Part shown: positions 16,726 to 25,534 of the stretch, one piece after another | Numbering within the stretch: position 1 is the stretch's first letter | Layout: each line of letters opens with the position of its first letter | Assembly (NCBI RefSeq): GCF_016909185.1 | Contig: NZ_JAFBFH010000026.1 | Span: forward strand, 1 to 64,000 | DNA length: 64,000 bases | From: Siminovitchia thermophila | GTDB lineage: Bacteria; Bacillota; Bacilli; Bacillales; Bacillaceae_C | Reading direction: 5' to 3' | Notes under the pieces: model-generated | The model's database searches: none | What the model was told of the DNA's origin: nothing | Seen by the model: only the letters and a program-made list of their open reading frames with translations | Position numbers and translations under genes: made by a program

Positions 16726-17162
16726 TTTGTTACGCCACCTACAGCGGAAATACGGAAGAAACCGCAAAATTGATCCAAACAAGATTGAATAGTGAGGGGA
16801 TGGAAACAACGATGTACCGGATTGGAAAAGGTCCAATCCCGGACCCCTCCGGGTTTCATGCCGTGGTTCTTGGATCTTTTACTTGGGGAAAGGGCGCCAC
16901 CCCCGGTATTGTAAAAGATTTTGTATATGAACTGGGGTGGAAACCGCCGAACGTATACGTATTTGGAACAGGAGACACCCAGTTTGGGGGCGATGATTTA
17001 TTTTGCAAAGCAGCAGACAAACTGGCGAAGTTTTACTGTTCGCCGATCGCCCCCTTGAAAATAGAACAAAGCCCAAGAGGCTCCCAGGAAAAACATGTCA
17101 ACAACTGGACGGAAGGAGTTATCAAACATTGCCTGAACTTTTACAAAAAGCAGCCATATTAA
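16710..17162 (+). CDS. Ribonucleotide-reductase-associated flavodoxin (NrdI-like)
   Basis: This flavodoxin-fold protein of about 150 residues begins MVRVLICYATYSGNTEETAKLI, where TYSGNTE is the FMN phosphate loop, and has VLGSFTWGKGATPG and VFGTGDTQFGGDDLFCKAAD as the two other FMN loops. Lying between the alpha and beta subunits it probably serves as their electron donor or cofactor-maturation flavoprotein, as NrdI does for class Ib enzymes, although it is not a close NrdI sequence. An in-frame ATG two codons earlier (16704) is equally possible. The start lies inside the alpha gene and the end overlaps the beta gene by 34 bases. Confidence 0.8.
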   Translation: MVRVLICYATYSGNTEETAKLIQTRLNSEGMETTMYRIGKGPIPDPSGFHAVVLGSFTWGKGATPGIVKDFVYELGWKPPNVYVFGTGDTQFGGDDLFCKAADKLAKFYCSPIAPLKIEQSPRGSQEKHVNNWTEGVIKHCLNFYKKQPY

Positions 17163-18169
17163 ATCCTGTCAACCCCAATAAATCTACTGCCCTTTTTGGC
17201 GGGAAAGCGAGCGGAATATTAAATTGGAATGATCTTGCTTATCCTTATTTTTACGATTACCGCGAGCAAATCCGCTCATTGTTTTGGCGGGCCAGCGAGG
17301 TGGACATGACGCAAGATGCCAAACAGTTTCCCGCTCTTTCAAAGCCTGAACAGGAGGCGTTTTTAAAAATTATCGGCCTGCTCGCAACATTGGACGGCCC
17401 ACAAACGGACTTGGCGGCGAGAATTTCCCATTTTTCCACTGATCCATCCGTCAAATCCATTATGGCTACTATTGCGGACCAGGAAAGTGAACACAATCAC
17501 AGCTATGCGTATGTCCTTTCTTCTGTTACAACACTTGATAAGCAAAATGAATCATTTGAAACTGGCAGAAAAGATGAAGTATTGCTAAAAAGAAACGAAC
17601 GGATTATGGACGTTTATAATGAATTTGCCCATGATCCTTCCATTCAGACCGTATTAAAAGCGATCGTTTATTCATCATTACTCGAAGGTTTGTTTTTCTA
17701 TTCCGGGTTCGCATTTTTTTACAACCTTGCGAGACACCAAAAAATGGTGGGAACATCAACGATGATTTCTTACATCAATCGGGATGAACTTCAGCACGGC
17801 CGCTTTATGGGCGACTTGTTCCGGGCTGTTCTTGCAGAAAATCCGGAATATAATACAGCTGAATTTTGCAACTGGGTATATGATCAATTTGTTCACGCTG
17901 TTGAACAAGAAACCGCATGGAGCAGGTACGTACTTGGCGAGATTGACGGCATCGATCTTCTTGAGATGGAAGGATATATTCAATATCGAGCCAATAAGAT
18001 GTTGAAATTATTGGGCTTAAGCGAAATATACCCTGATTATACGGAAAATCCGATGAAATGGATTCGGGCGTATGTAGATAACTTTGATGGAACGAAAACA
18101 GACTTTTTTGAGCAAAAGTCTCGTCAATATACGAAAACAAGTGATTTAAACGGATTTGATGAGCTCTAA
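17129..18169 (+). CDS. nrdF: Ribonucleoside-diphosphate reductase beta subunit
   Basis: The small subunit holds the dinuclear metal centre and tyrosyl radical. Metal-ligand motifs are visible: RASEVDMTQD near residue 55, IADQESEHNHSYAYVL near 120, LLEGLFFYSGFAFFYN near 185, and INRDELQHGRFM near 220. The start is a TTG at 17129, reached 10 bases after AAGGAG. It gives 346 residues, right for the family; the open frame extends back to 17003 but would add an unrelated N-terminus read out of frame from the flavodoxin gene. Overlap with the flavodoxin gene suggests translational coupling. Confidence 0.9.
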   Translation: MPELLQKAAILNPVNPNKSTALFGGKASGILNWNDLAYPYFYDYREQIRSLFWRASEVDMTQDAKQFPALSKPEQEAFLKIIGLLATLDGPQTDLAARISHFSTDPSVKSIMATIADQESEHNHSYAYVLSSVTTLDKQNESFETGRKDEVLLKRNERIMDVYNEFAHDPSIQTVLKAIVYSSLLEGLFFYSGFAFFYNLARHQKMVGTSTMISYINRDELQHGRFMGDLFRAVLAENPEYNTAEFCNWVYDQFVHAVEQETAWSRYVLGEIDGIDLLEMEGYIQYRANKMLKLLGLSEIYPDYTENPMKWIRAYVDNFDGTKTDFFEQKSRQYTKTSDLNGFDEL

Positions 18170-18176
18170 GAAACAT

Positions 18177-18211
18177 GGCCATACCAGCGTCAATTGGTAT
18201 GGCCTTTTATT
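18177..18211. terminator. Bidirectional terminator after nrdF
   Basis: GGCCATACC (18177-18185) pairs with GGTATGGCC (18196-18204), followed by TTTTATTT. It separates nrdF from a small convergent gene whose stop codon is at 18212. Confidence 0.85.
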
Positions 18212-18364
18212 TCAGCTCGGGTCGACTTCATCATACGATAAACGGGTGACACGTGTATATTCTCCCTTACGTACTTCTTTTGTTGTTGCCTTTTGAATCA
18301 TCTTTTCCTGATCATCTATTCCAGGAGCGATGGTTGGTTCATTTTTCCTATCTTTTTCTTTCAA
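18212..18364 (-). CDS. Small hydrophilic protein, 50 residues, unknown
   Basis: On the minus strand a TTG at 18364 follows AAGGAGGGA with a 7-base gap and opens a 50-residue frame: LKEKDRKNEPTIAPGIDDQ, then EKMIQKATTKEVRKGEYTRV and TRLSYDEVDPS. The protein is highly charged, with no signal or membrane segment. The strong ribosome site, the codon pattern and the terminator right after the stop support a real gene. I do not recognise a named family. Its placement beside the nrd operon may be accidental. Confidence 0.7.
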   Translation of the reverse strand: MKEKDRKNEPTIAPGIDDQEKMIQKATTKEVRKGEYTRVTRLSYDEVDPS

Positions 18365-18915
18365 TTCTGGTCCCTCCTTGCTCTATAATTTTCTCCAGTC
18401 CCTTCATTTTATGTATCGCGAGAAGGAATACATTATTTTAAAATACTGATAAAGGGAAGCAAAAGTATAAACATGCCAAAAGACTCATTTTCATTCATAT
18501 CCGTTTTCCAAGCTTGCCAACTGGGTAAATGATTTAAAATGGTTATGAAAGGAGGATTCGTCATGCGCTTATAGTAGATAAAAACGTCTTTGTAGTCATT
18601 TTTCCATCCATATACAAATACCCCGTAGTCACCTCCACTGTTATGGCCGTATAGTAAATTGGTTTTTTGGCAAATGGGCAGAATCCTGTAGGTTGAGGTC
18701 GCTGTCAATAGCCTGGTTGTTTGGGAACCAATTTAAAAAACTGTTGAGTCATTGCTTCCGTTTTGGTTTTTTCCCCATCTTAAGATTTGCAAAAACGTGT
18801 CCCATTCCCTTCATTTTCTTGGACAGAAAACAAAACAACAATTAATGGTATAGATTTTATGATGATGATTGCCGCTGAAAACCATGGGTGATTCCTCTTG
18901 AAGGGAGGGATAACT
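18365..18915. other. Intergenic stretch with an unsupported minus-strand frame
   Basis: A 91-codon minus frame (18433-18708) begins at a TTG without a ribosome site and ends in a hydrophobic GMFILLLPFISILK. It could be the tail of a decayed membrane protein. Nothing else is recognisable here. Confidence 0.4.
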
Positions 18916-19167
18916 GTGAAAAAATTTAAATCGTGGGCACTTAAAAATGACTGGTGGCTGCCTTGGCTCGGTGTTTCTGCAACCATATTGGGGTTGCTGA
19001 TCCCGGATTCCGTATTAAAGGGTAAACTGTTCGTCATCATCCTTCAACTCATCAAACAACATTGGCTGGAAATGATGTTGATTGGATGGGGAATATTCAT
19101 CCACCTCGAGATACGGAAACTTAAAAAAAATGTACAGAATAATCATTCAGCAGATAAAATTAGCTAA
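18916..19167 (+). CDS. Small membrane protein, unknown function
   Basis: The 83-residue product starts at GTG 18916, seven bases after AAGGGAGG. It has two hydrophobic segments (WLGVSATILGLLIP and LEMMLIGWGIFIHL, about residues 18-32 and 55-70), separated by a lysine-containing loop, and ends in a basic tail KLKKNVQNNHS. No family is recognised. It is 76 bases upstream of the protease gene in the same direction, but that gene has its own strong ribosome site, so co-transcription is only possible. Confidence 0.6.
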   Translation: MKKFKSWALKNDWWLPWLGVSATILGLLIPDSVLKGKLFVIILQLIKQHWLEMMLIGWGIFIHLEIRKLKKNVQNNHSADKIS

Positions 19168-19243
19168 TATTTCCCTTCATTATTGGAACGGGCGTTCTAT
19201 TTTCTGAATTTCTTTAATAATCTTACATTAAAAGGAGGAAAAA

Positions 19244-20236
19244 ATGATGAGTCATTTTGCACATGTCATCCCCATTCATATGTTAGAGCAGAAAAAAATC
19301 GTTAATGTAGTCCCGAAAGGCGTCGAATTAATCCAGGCTCCGGAATTGTGGAAGGAAACAAAAGGAGAAGGCATCACTGTGGCTGTTTTGGATACCGGAT
19401 GTGATGTCAATCATCCCGACTTAAAAGACAGAGTAATTGGGGGACGAAATTTTACAGATGATGATGACGGCCGTCCTGAAATCTTACAAGATTATAATGG
19501 CCATGGTACTCATGTATCCGGAACAATTGCCGCAAGTGAGAACAATAAAGGAATTGTTGGAGTGGCGCCTGGATGCAACTTACTCATTGTCAAAGTGCTC
19601 AACAAAAACGGCGCAGGCCAATATGACTGGATTATCAAAGGGATCAATTATGCGGTTGAACAAAAAGTGGACATCATTTCAATGTCTTTGGGAGGGCCTG
19701 TTGACCACCCGGAATTACATGAGGCTGTCAGGGATGCCGTCAACAAAAATGTCCTTGTTGTGTGCGCGGCCGGCAACGAAGGGGATGGCGAAGAATCATC
19801 AGATGAATATGCCTATCCAGGGCGTTATAATGAAGTCATTTGCGTTGGTGCGATTAACTATGACCGCCGCTATCCCGATTTTACAAATTCCCATGATGAA
19901 ATTGACTTGGTTGCTCCTGGAGTGGAAATCTTATCTACCCATCTTAACGGAAGATATGCAGTCTTAAGCGGCACGTCTATGGCAGCCCCACATGTGTCCG
20001 GTGCATTGGCCCTGATTAAAGTTGCAGCCAACAAACATTTTGCAAGGCCGCTGTCAGAAAGTGAATTATATGCCCAATTAGTCAAACGGACAGTTCCATT
20101 GGGATTTTCAGCAAAGATTGAAGGGAATGGCGTCGTGTATTTAACAGCGCCGGAACGACTGGCGAGAATATTTGATGAAGAAGATAAAAAAGAGTTGATT
20201 AAAGCTTGTTTGGCGAGCGGAGTATTGAATGCGTAA
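19244..20236 (+). CDS. ispA: Intracellular subtilisin-like serine protease (ISP)
   Basis: ISPs are cytoplasmic S8 proteases of bacilli that turn over proteins late in growth. The 330 residues lack a secretion signal, as expected. The catalytic triad is clear: VAVLDTGCD (Asp50), NGHGTHVSGTIAA (His87), and LSGTSMAAPHVSGALAL (Ser near 245), with the oxyanion asparagine in CAAGNEGDG. The N-terminal HVIPIHMLEQ resembles the LIPY-type inhibitory propeptide of ISPs. The start follows AAAGGAGG. Length and sequence flow (EQKVDIISMSLGGP) match the Bacillus ISP family closely. Confidence 0.93.
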   Translation: MMSHFAHVIPIHMLEQKKIVNVVPKGVELIQAPELWKETKGEGITVAVLDTGCDVNHPDLKDRVIGGRNFTDDDDGRPEILQDYNGHGTHVSGTIAASENNKGIVGVAPGCNLLIVKVLNKNGAGQYDWIIKGINYAVEQKVDIISMSLGGPVDHPELHEAVRDAVNKNVLVVCAAGNEGDGEESSDEYAYPGRYNEVICVGAINYDRRYPDFTNSHDEIDLVAPGVEILSTHLNGRYAVLSGTSMAAPHVSGALALIKVAANKHFARPLSESELYAQLVKRTVPLGFSAKIEGNGVVYLTAPERLARIFDEEDKKELIKACLASGVLNA

Positions 20237-20239
20237 ATC

Positions 20240-20279
20240 AAAAAAACACGCAAAGAAACAAACGTCTCTTTGCGTATTT
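20240..20279. terminator. Bidirectional terminator between isp and the cold-shock gene
   Basis: ACGCAAAGA (20248-20256) pairs with TCTTTGCGT (20267-20275). The minus strand continues with GTTTTTTT, so it ends the convergent cold-shock gene and probably also the protease transcript. Confidence 0.8.
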
Positions 20280-20316
20280 GAAAATGGGGCGTCATGGGCC
20301 CCATTCATTTTTTTGG

Positions 20317-20517
20317 TTATATTTTTACAACGTTTTCGGCTTGTGGTCCGCGTTGGCCTTCAACGATTTCAAATTCAACGTGCTGGCCTTCCTCAAGTGT
20401 TTTGAATCCATCTTCTTGGATCGCACTGAAATGTACGAATACGTCGCTTCCGCCTTCCACTTCAATAAAGCCGAAGCCTTTTTCGCTGTTAAACCATTTT
20501 ACTGTACCTGTTGCCAT
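20317..20517 (-). CDS. Cold-shock protein (CspA/CspD family)
   Basis: This 66-residue single-OB-fold protein binds single-stranded RNA and DNA and acts as an RNA chaperone. RNP1 (KGFGFIEV) and RNP2 (VFVHFSAI) are intact, and the sequence [18 protein letters not shown] is family-typical. A GGAGG site lies 13-17 bases before the ATG. The TATAAT near 20625 implies an untranslated leader of about 100 bases, typical of cold-shock transcripts. A paralogue is at 63728. Confidence 0.95.
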   Translation of the reverse strand: MATGTVKWFNSEKGFGFIEVEGGSDVFVHFSAIQEDGFKTLEEGQHVEFEIVEGQRGPQAENVVKI

Positions 20518-20799
20518 GTAGATAAAACCTCCAAAAATTTTTTAATATGTTACTAATATTTACCCTGTAAATAAAAATTTCACATATTATAATCAATACC
20601 CACTTTTTGGAGTAGATATTCATTATAACATGTGAATGGAACTCCAATATTGGTTCTTAAAAAAGCTTTGATCGTTTTGTTCCCTCTTATCATACAGGAA
20701 TAAATATGAAAAAGCAAGAAATGGGGAAAGATTTTTGGTCGATATGATCAAATATAATCCGCCCATTTCCTTGCTTTTTCGACATGTTGTTGATGCGGA

Positions 20800-21633
20800 T
20801 CATTTCGCTTTCGTCGCCTTGGTCGTTTTCTTTTTTTTAGTGGCCGGTTTTTTATCCGCCTGTGGCTTGGTCCTGTCGATCGAAGCCTGTAATGCTGCCA
20901 TTAAATCATTCATTTCAGTAACAGGGGCTTTTTCTTTCACCGTTACCAGTTCTTTTCCGGTCCTTTTCGCTTCGACAAGCTCCAATACCCGCAAGCGGAA
21001 ATCGTCCTGATATGCTTCCGGTTGAAAGGTTGTTGTTAATTGGTCAATCAGCAATATGGCAGTGTCAATTTCTTTTTTAGAGACATTGTCAGCACTCGGA
21101 ATGTTCGGCACCTCTGATGCTTTTCTTACCTCATCCGGAAAGTGGATCGTCTCCATTAATAAAGTATTAGCGAAAACGCGAATAACCGCTAATTGTTCTT
21201 TTGAACGGATCATGATTTTGGCGATTCCCACTTTTTCCGAGGTCGTTAAAGCTTTTCTGAGGAGGCTGTACGCTTTTCCGCCGCCATCGGGAGACATATA
21301 ATAGCTTTTGTTAAAATAAATGGGATCGATTTCTTGGAGCTTGATAAAATCAATGATTTCTACCGCTTTTTCTTCCCCCCCTCCCTTCAATTCCTTCAGT
21401 TCACTCTCTTCTATCACGACAAACTTGCCTTTGGCCACTTCATAGCCCTTTACAATTTCTTTCGCTTCAACCTCCTGCTCACACGATGGACAAATCTTTT
21501 CATATTTTATCGGAGTATGGCATTTTTCATGAAGAGAGCGAAATTTAACATCTTTATCCTCAGTGGCCGCATGCAGCTTGACCGGAATATTAACAAGCCC
21601 AAAGCTGATGCTGCCTTTCCACATGGTATGCAT
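20800..21633 (-). CDS. ku: Ku protein, non-homologous end joining
   Basis: Bacterial Ku binds DNA double-strand ends and recruits LigD. The 277-residue product begins MHTMWKGSISFGLVNIPVKLH, the diagnostic N-terminus. It contains HEKCHTPIKYEKICPSCEQEV with four metal-type cysteine/histidine positions, YYMSPDGGGKAYSLLRKAL, and a lysine-rich C-terminal tail (KKPATKKKKTTKATKAK), which in other Ku proteins extends DNA contact and LigD interaction. ATG 21633 follows AAGGTGAG. The gene is divergent from ligD across a 114-base spacer that includes the palindrome TTTTGATCAAAA. In B. subtilis the pair is expressed in the forespore; that is not visible here. Confidence 0.95.
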   Translation of the reverse strand: MHTMWKGSISFGLVNIPVKLHAATEDKDVKFRSLHEKCHTPIKYEKICPSCEQEVEAKEIVKGYEVAKGKFVVIEESELKELKGGGEEKAVEIIDFIKLQEIDPIYFNKSYYMSPDGGGKAYSLLRKALTTSEKVGIAKIMIRSKEQLAVIRVFANTLLMETIHFPDEVRKASEVPNIPSADNVSKKEIDTAILLIDQLTTTFQPEAYQDDFRLRVLELVEAKRTGKELVTVKEKAPVTEMNDLMAALQASIDRTKPQADKKPATKKKKTTKATKAK

Positions 21634-21747
21634 AAGCTCACCTTCCATCCATTGTCTATTGACACTAGTTTTTGATCAAAAGATCGTTACATACACAAAA
21701 ACTTTTGGTAAATGCAGTGCAGTTGGGCAAATTAGGAATGGAAAGGT

Positions 21748-23586
21748 GTGGTGTTTAAGATGAAGCCTATGCTCCCTTCTTTGTCATTCGATCCTCCCGG
21801 ATATGGCAAATGGCGATATGAAATAAAATACGACGGCTACCGAGCCATTTTGGAGTGGAATGAAGATGCTATTCATCTTTGGAGCAGAAACGGAAAAGAT
21901 TTGCTGCCCCAGTTTCCAGAGATCAGCCGTTTTCTCCAATCACAAACAGATTTATTCGCAAGCTCCTTTCCCCTTATGCTCGATGGTGAATTGGTTATTT
22001 TGGAAAATCAGTACAAAGCAAATTTTCAAAAGTTGCAACAGAGGGGCAGAATGGGTTCAAAAGAAAGAATCATGCATGAAGCAACCGCCTGGCCCTGCCG
22101 CTACCTTGTGTTTGATCTTCTCGTTTTGAATGGAAAAAGCATGACAGACCACCCATATATGGAAAGAAAATCAACGCTGCAAAAGCTTTTTAAAACCGCA
22201 GCATTTCCTATGTCTCCAAACCCCGGCGATAAAAAGCTATGTCAATATGTTCCAGCTTTCCACTCACTCAAAGATGCCATACAAATAGCGAAGGACTATG
22301 ACGGTGAAGGCATCGTGGCAAAGGAGCCGCAAAGTTCTTGGGAAGCCGGCAGAAGAACGAGCAGTTGGCTAAAAATAAAAAATTGGAAAACGGTTTCGTG
22401 TTTTATCACCGCAATGGATGAACAAAATAATTACTTTTTTGTCGGGGTATGGAAAGGTGAGGCCATATTTCCACTTGGCCAATTTCTTTTTAATTTGGAT
22501 GCCCATACAAAAACCGCCCTCATCACGACGATCCGGCAAAATTATGTGCAACGGGAGGGAACGAAACTAGTTGTAAAACCCGGGATTTGTCTTGATCTAT
22601 ATTATTTGGAGTGGGCCGACGGCTTGCGTGAACCCCATTTTAAAGACTTGCGTTTTGACTTGCATCCGGATGATTGTACGTACGAGCAATTTCTGCTTCA
22701 TGAAGCATCATTTCCAAGTGAAGTGGCCATCACCCATCCCGATAAGTTGTTGTGGAAAAATAACGAGATCACGAAACTGGACTACATTCGCTATTTGCGA
22801 AAAGTGTCCCACCTAATGCTCCCGTTTTTGGAAAAACGGGCTTTAACAGTCATCCGGGCACCACATGGCATATTTGGCGATTTTTTTTACCAAAAACATA
22901 AGCCTGATTCAGCGCCCGGCTTTGTTGAATCCTGCATGATTGATGATATTGATTATATAGTTTGTTATGATTTAAAAACGCTCATATGGCTTGGAAACCA
23001 GTTGGCCATTGAGTTTCATATTCCATTTCAAACGATCACAACCAACTTTGTAAGCGAAATTGTCTTTGATCTTGATCCGCCTGACCGTTCGAAATTCCCT
23101 TTGGCTGTGCGCGCGGCAACCTTGTTAAAAAAAATATTGGATGAGTTCAACCTGCATTCTTTCGTCAAAATGTCGGGAAATAAAGGCCTGCAAGTATATA
23201 TCCCTTTGCCGGAAGATCAATTTACATGGGAGGATACAAGGACTTTTACATCATTCATTGCGGAATTTCTCGTTCAATACGATCCAGATTCTTTTACAAT
23301 TGAAAGATTAAAGAAAAACCGTGGTGAACGGCTTTATATTGATTTTATCCAGCATGCGGAGGGCAAAACCATCATTGCCCCCTACTCTATGCGTAAAAAT
23401 GAATCAGGGCTTGTAGCCGCGCCGCTTCAATGGAAGGAGTTGACCGACAAGCTTGTCCCCGATCATTTCACCATACAAACGGTTCTGGAAAGAATCAAGC
23501 AAATCGAAGACCCGTTTGCCCATTTTTTTACCTGCAAAGAAAACCAGCCTTTTAAACAAGCTCTTCAACGGCTCAAAAAAGGGTGA
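21748..23586 (+). CDS. ligD: ATP-dependent DNA ligase LigD with C-terminal polymerase domain
   Basis: LigD seals broken ends bridged by Ku and can add nucleotides. Residues 1-290 are the ligase: EIKYDGYRAILEW with the adenylated lysine near 29, LMLDGELVIL, VFDLLVLNGKS, and YDGEGIVAKE. Residues 310-600 are the primase-polymerase domain: HPDKLLW, TVIRAPHGIFGDFFYQKHKP, VFDLDPPD with the catalytic Asp-x-Asp, and KMSGNKGLQVYIPL. No 3'-phosphoesterase domain is present, as in the Bacillus YkoU type. The GTG start gives an N-terminus (MVFKMKPML) equivalent to that family; another GTG follows at 21751. The 3' end overlaps the convergent next gene by 14 bases. Confidence 0.95.
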   Translation: MVFKMKPMLPSLSFDPPGYGKWRYEIKYDGYRAILEWNEDAIHLWSRNGKDLLPQFPEISRFLQSQTDLFASSFPLMLDGELVILENQYKANFQKLQQRGRMGSKERIMHEATAWPCRYLVFDLLVLNGKSMTDHPYMERKSTLQKLFKTAAFPMSPNPGDKKLCQYVPAFHSLKDAIQIAKDYDGEGIVAKEPQSSWEAGRRTSSWLKIKNWKTVSCFITAMDEQNNYFFVGVWKGEAIFPLGQFLFNLDAHTKTALITTIRQNYVQREGTKLVVKPGICLDLYYLEWADGLREPHFKDLRFDLHPDDCTYEQFLLHEASFPSEVAITHPDKLLWKNNEITKLDYIRYLRKVSHLMLPFLEKRALTVIRAPHGIFGDFFYQKHKPDSAPGFVESCMIDDIDYIVCYDLKTLIWLGNQLAIEFHIPFQTITTNFVSEIVFDLDPPDRSKFPLAVRAATLLKKILDEFNLHSFVKMSGNKGLQVYIPLPEDQFTWEDTRTFTSFIAEFLVQYDPDSFTIERLKKNRGERLYIDFIQHAEGKTIIAPYSMRKNESGLVAAPLQWKELTDKLVPDHFTIQTVLERIKQIEDPFAHFFTCKENQPFKQALQRLKKG

Positions 23587-24313
23587 TCAGGCAAAGGCAC
23601 AGTCCTCTTTCCTCTACAGTCAATTGTTCTGCGAATTTTAGCTGTGGAGTATTCGGATGGAAAAACTGCTGCCAGGTAACAGGCATCAATCCTTTTTTTA
23701 CGGTCATGACCGCTTGTCCATTTTTATAAAGAAGCCGATCCGAGTACGGCTTTTTTAATTGATAGCAGTCGGATTCTATTATAAAACTCATTTGTTTTCC
23801 TTTTTCTCGCTTCAATGTTACTTTTAAGGGTTTATCCGCCCCCAAAAATATAACATCATTCAGATTGATATACATATAACCGGTATGACCGTTTCCGTGT
23901 TCATGCACTTTAAAAATACGTCCTTTCTCACCCAAGGAAAAATAACGCAAACGCTCACGTCTTTCCCTTCCCTTGAGGGAAAGAATCGACCACCTCCGTA
24001 TGCCGTCGGAAGAATATGCCTCAAGTACCGTTTGGGAATTATGAGAAGGGAATAACAAATACGTGTTTCCATGTAACGATGTTGCGCTGTGAACCAGTGC
24101 AAATGAAACAGCATTCTTTTTAAAGGTAAAATAAACACAGCGAAAAAAATAGTAGACCGCGAAAAGAAAAACAGCCACCCCTGCCATATTCGTGAGCAAA
24201 AAATCCGTTCTTTTCATATTAGGTAATATGACTACAATAAAGACAACGGCAAATAAGACGGTTTGCTGCAAATAAAGCTTCGACATAAATGAATAATGGT
24301 CCTTAATGTTCAT
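23573..24313 (-). CDS. Two-helix membrane protein with soluble C-terminal domain, unknown
   Basis: The 246-residue protein has two membrane helices (about residues 17-32 and 40-60) followed by a beta-rich soluble part of about 180 residues: GNTYLLFPSHNSQTVLEAYSS, then MSFIIESDCYQLKKPY and a terminal LTVEERGLCLCLITLF. The layout resembles Tub_2/DUF-type membrane-anchored beta domains, but I do not recognise a named family. It converges on ligD and overlaps it by 14 bases, which argues that the two are a stable neighbour pair. No clear ribosome site decides the start. Confidence 0.6.
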   Translation of the reverse strand: MNIKDHYSFMSKLYLQQTVLFAVVFIVVILPNMKRTDFLLTNMAGVAVFLFAVYYFFRCVYFTFKKNAVSFALVHSATSLHGNTYLLFPSHNSQTVLEAYSSDGIRRWSILSLKGRERRERLRYFSLGEKGRIFKVHEHGNGHTGYMYINLNDVIFLGADKPLKVTLKREKGKQMSFIIESDCYQLKKPYSDRLLYKNGQAVMTVKKGLMPVTWQQFFHPNTPQLKFAEQLTVEERGLCLCLITLF

Positions 24314-24379
24314 CGCTTCCCCCCTGTACCAGAAGCTTCAATAAAGTATACGTGACAGCCACCTATTCCATGACTAATA

Positions 24380-24525
24380 TAAAGTGAAACTCAATCAGTA
24401 GGGATTCACTCCCCCTACTGATTGCTAGCTGAACCAATCGGACTTTTACGGGCAGTACTCTCTCGCTTCGCTTTCCCCTGAGCTTGAAATGAGGTTTACT
24501 GCTAGTTATTGCGGGGTCAAGAAAG
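24380..24525. repeat. Palindromic repeat (family A), degenerate copy
   Basis: AAAGTGAAACTCAATCAGTAGG begins the copy. A small hairpin (CAGTAGGG/CCCTACTG), then ATTGCTAGCTGAACCAATCGGA, TTTTACGGGCAGT and a right arm TTTACTGCTAGTTA follow. Order and flank match the copy at 100-235, with several substitutions. It abuts the 3' end of the AEC pseudogene. Confidence 0.75.
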
Positions 24526-24530
24526 TGAAT

Positions 24531-25463
24531 GCCCAATTATAGTGCGGGGACGGTCATCATTGATCAGAGTGTTGATAAAAAGACGCCCAGCGAGGCATAG
24601 TTTGCGTTGGCGCCGTATTTGTAGGAGAAAAGGGATGTCGTGGGAGCGGACGGCATGCCGGATATTAAGGCGGCGAGAACAAGCAATGAAGAAGGAACAT
24701 TCAAAAACATAAACGGGAATAGCAGGAAGGGAATGACAAGTAGTTTGGCGCCGGCTGATATCCATAATGTAGTAGTTGTGAATAAGCTTACATATTCATC
24801 TTTTTTGATTTCCGCAAGGGAACTGCCAATCATGATCATCGACAGTGGGATTGTTATTTTCTTTCCAAAATGCCAGGCATGCTGGAAGGAGAAAACATCA
24901 AAGCAAGACCCGTGATTGTCGCAATAATTCCCGAATTGAACACAATATTTCTCCGATGTAAGCATCTCCCCGAGAAAAGATATAGATCCCATATGTCCAT
25001 ATGAAATGAAATAACAAATGTTAATAATCATTGCATATGTAACTCCTATTTCTCCAAATATGATGAAGCAAGTGGCGTAGCGCCAATAAATCCTGGTTCC
25101 CGAAAATATTCAAGCCTTCATAAGGGCTTTTCTAGTGTCTGGCAGACCGGAACGTTTTCTCAACCAGGCAGCTAGCAAGGAGCTGATAAATGGAATATAA
25201 GCAGACATGGATATAAGCCGTGAAAATTCCGTCAGTAAATCCATATGGAATGAAATATTCAAGGAATATATGATCAATGCGGGCAATGTTATATACAAAA
25301 GAAGTTGTGTGCAAACCTCGGTTGTATGCTTGCCAAGGATGTTTCTTTTTCTGCAAACATACCCTGTCGACGCCATTAGAAAAAGCATGCTCATTTCCTG
25401 TAAAAAATGACCGACTGCATTCAACTTGCATCCCTCCCCTCCCATTACTGTATAAAAAAACAC
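24531..25463 (-). pseudogene. Decayed AEC-family permease
   Basis: The remnant starts with MLFLMASTGYVCRKRNILG and LLLYITLPALIIYSLNISF (25463-25110), then stops at MKA-stop. After frame changes it resumes as FIIFGEIGVTYAMIINICYFISYG, is scrambled for about 40 codons, and returns as IPLSMIMIGSSLAEI, ALISGMPSAPTTSLFSYKYGANANYASLGVFLSTL. One TGA then precedes SMMTVPAL. The full span (about 930 bases) matches an intact AEC transporter, so the gene was lost by at least three frameshifts or stops, not by deletion. An intact member is at 4005-4943. Confidence 0.88.
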
Positions 25464-25476
25464 TCAAAGGACCCTT

Positions 25477-25525
25477 CACAAAAAATAAGAAGCCTCCCAA
25501 CTCCTGCTTGGAGTCGAAGGCTTCC
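25477..25525 (-). terminator. Terminator of the DUF4870 gene
   Basis: GAAGCCT (25489-25495) pairs with AGGCTTC (25518-25524), with an inner CCAACTCC/GGAGTC pairing. The minus strand continues TTATTTTTTG. Confidence 0.8.
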
Positions 25526-25534
25526 CTCGTACCG

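Noticed and set aside
18433-18708. 91-codon minus frame ending in a hydrophobic stretch
   Set aside because: Starts at a TTG without a ribosome site and resembles no family; may be a decayed tail, so not called as a gene.
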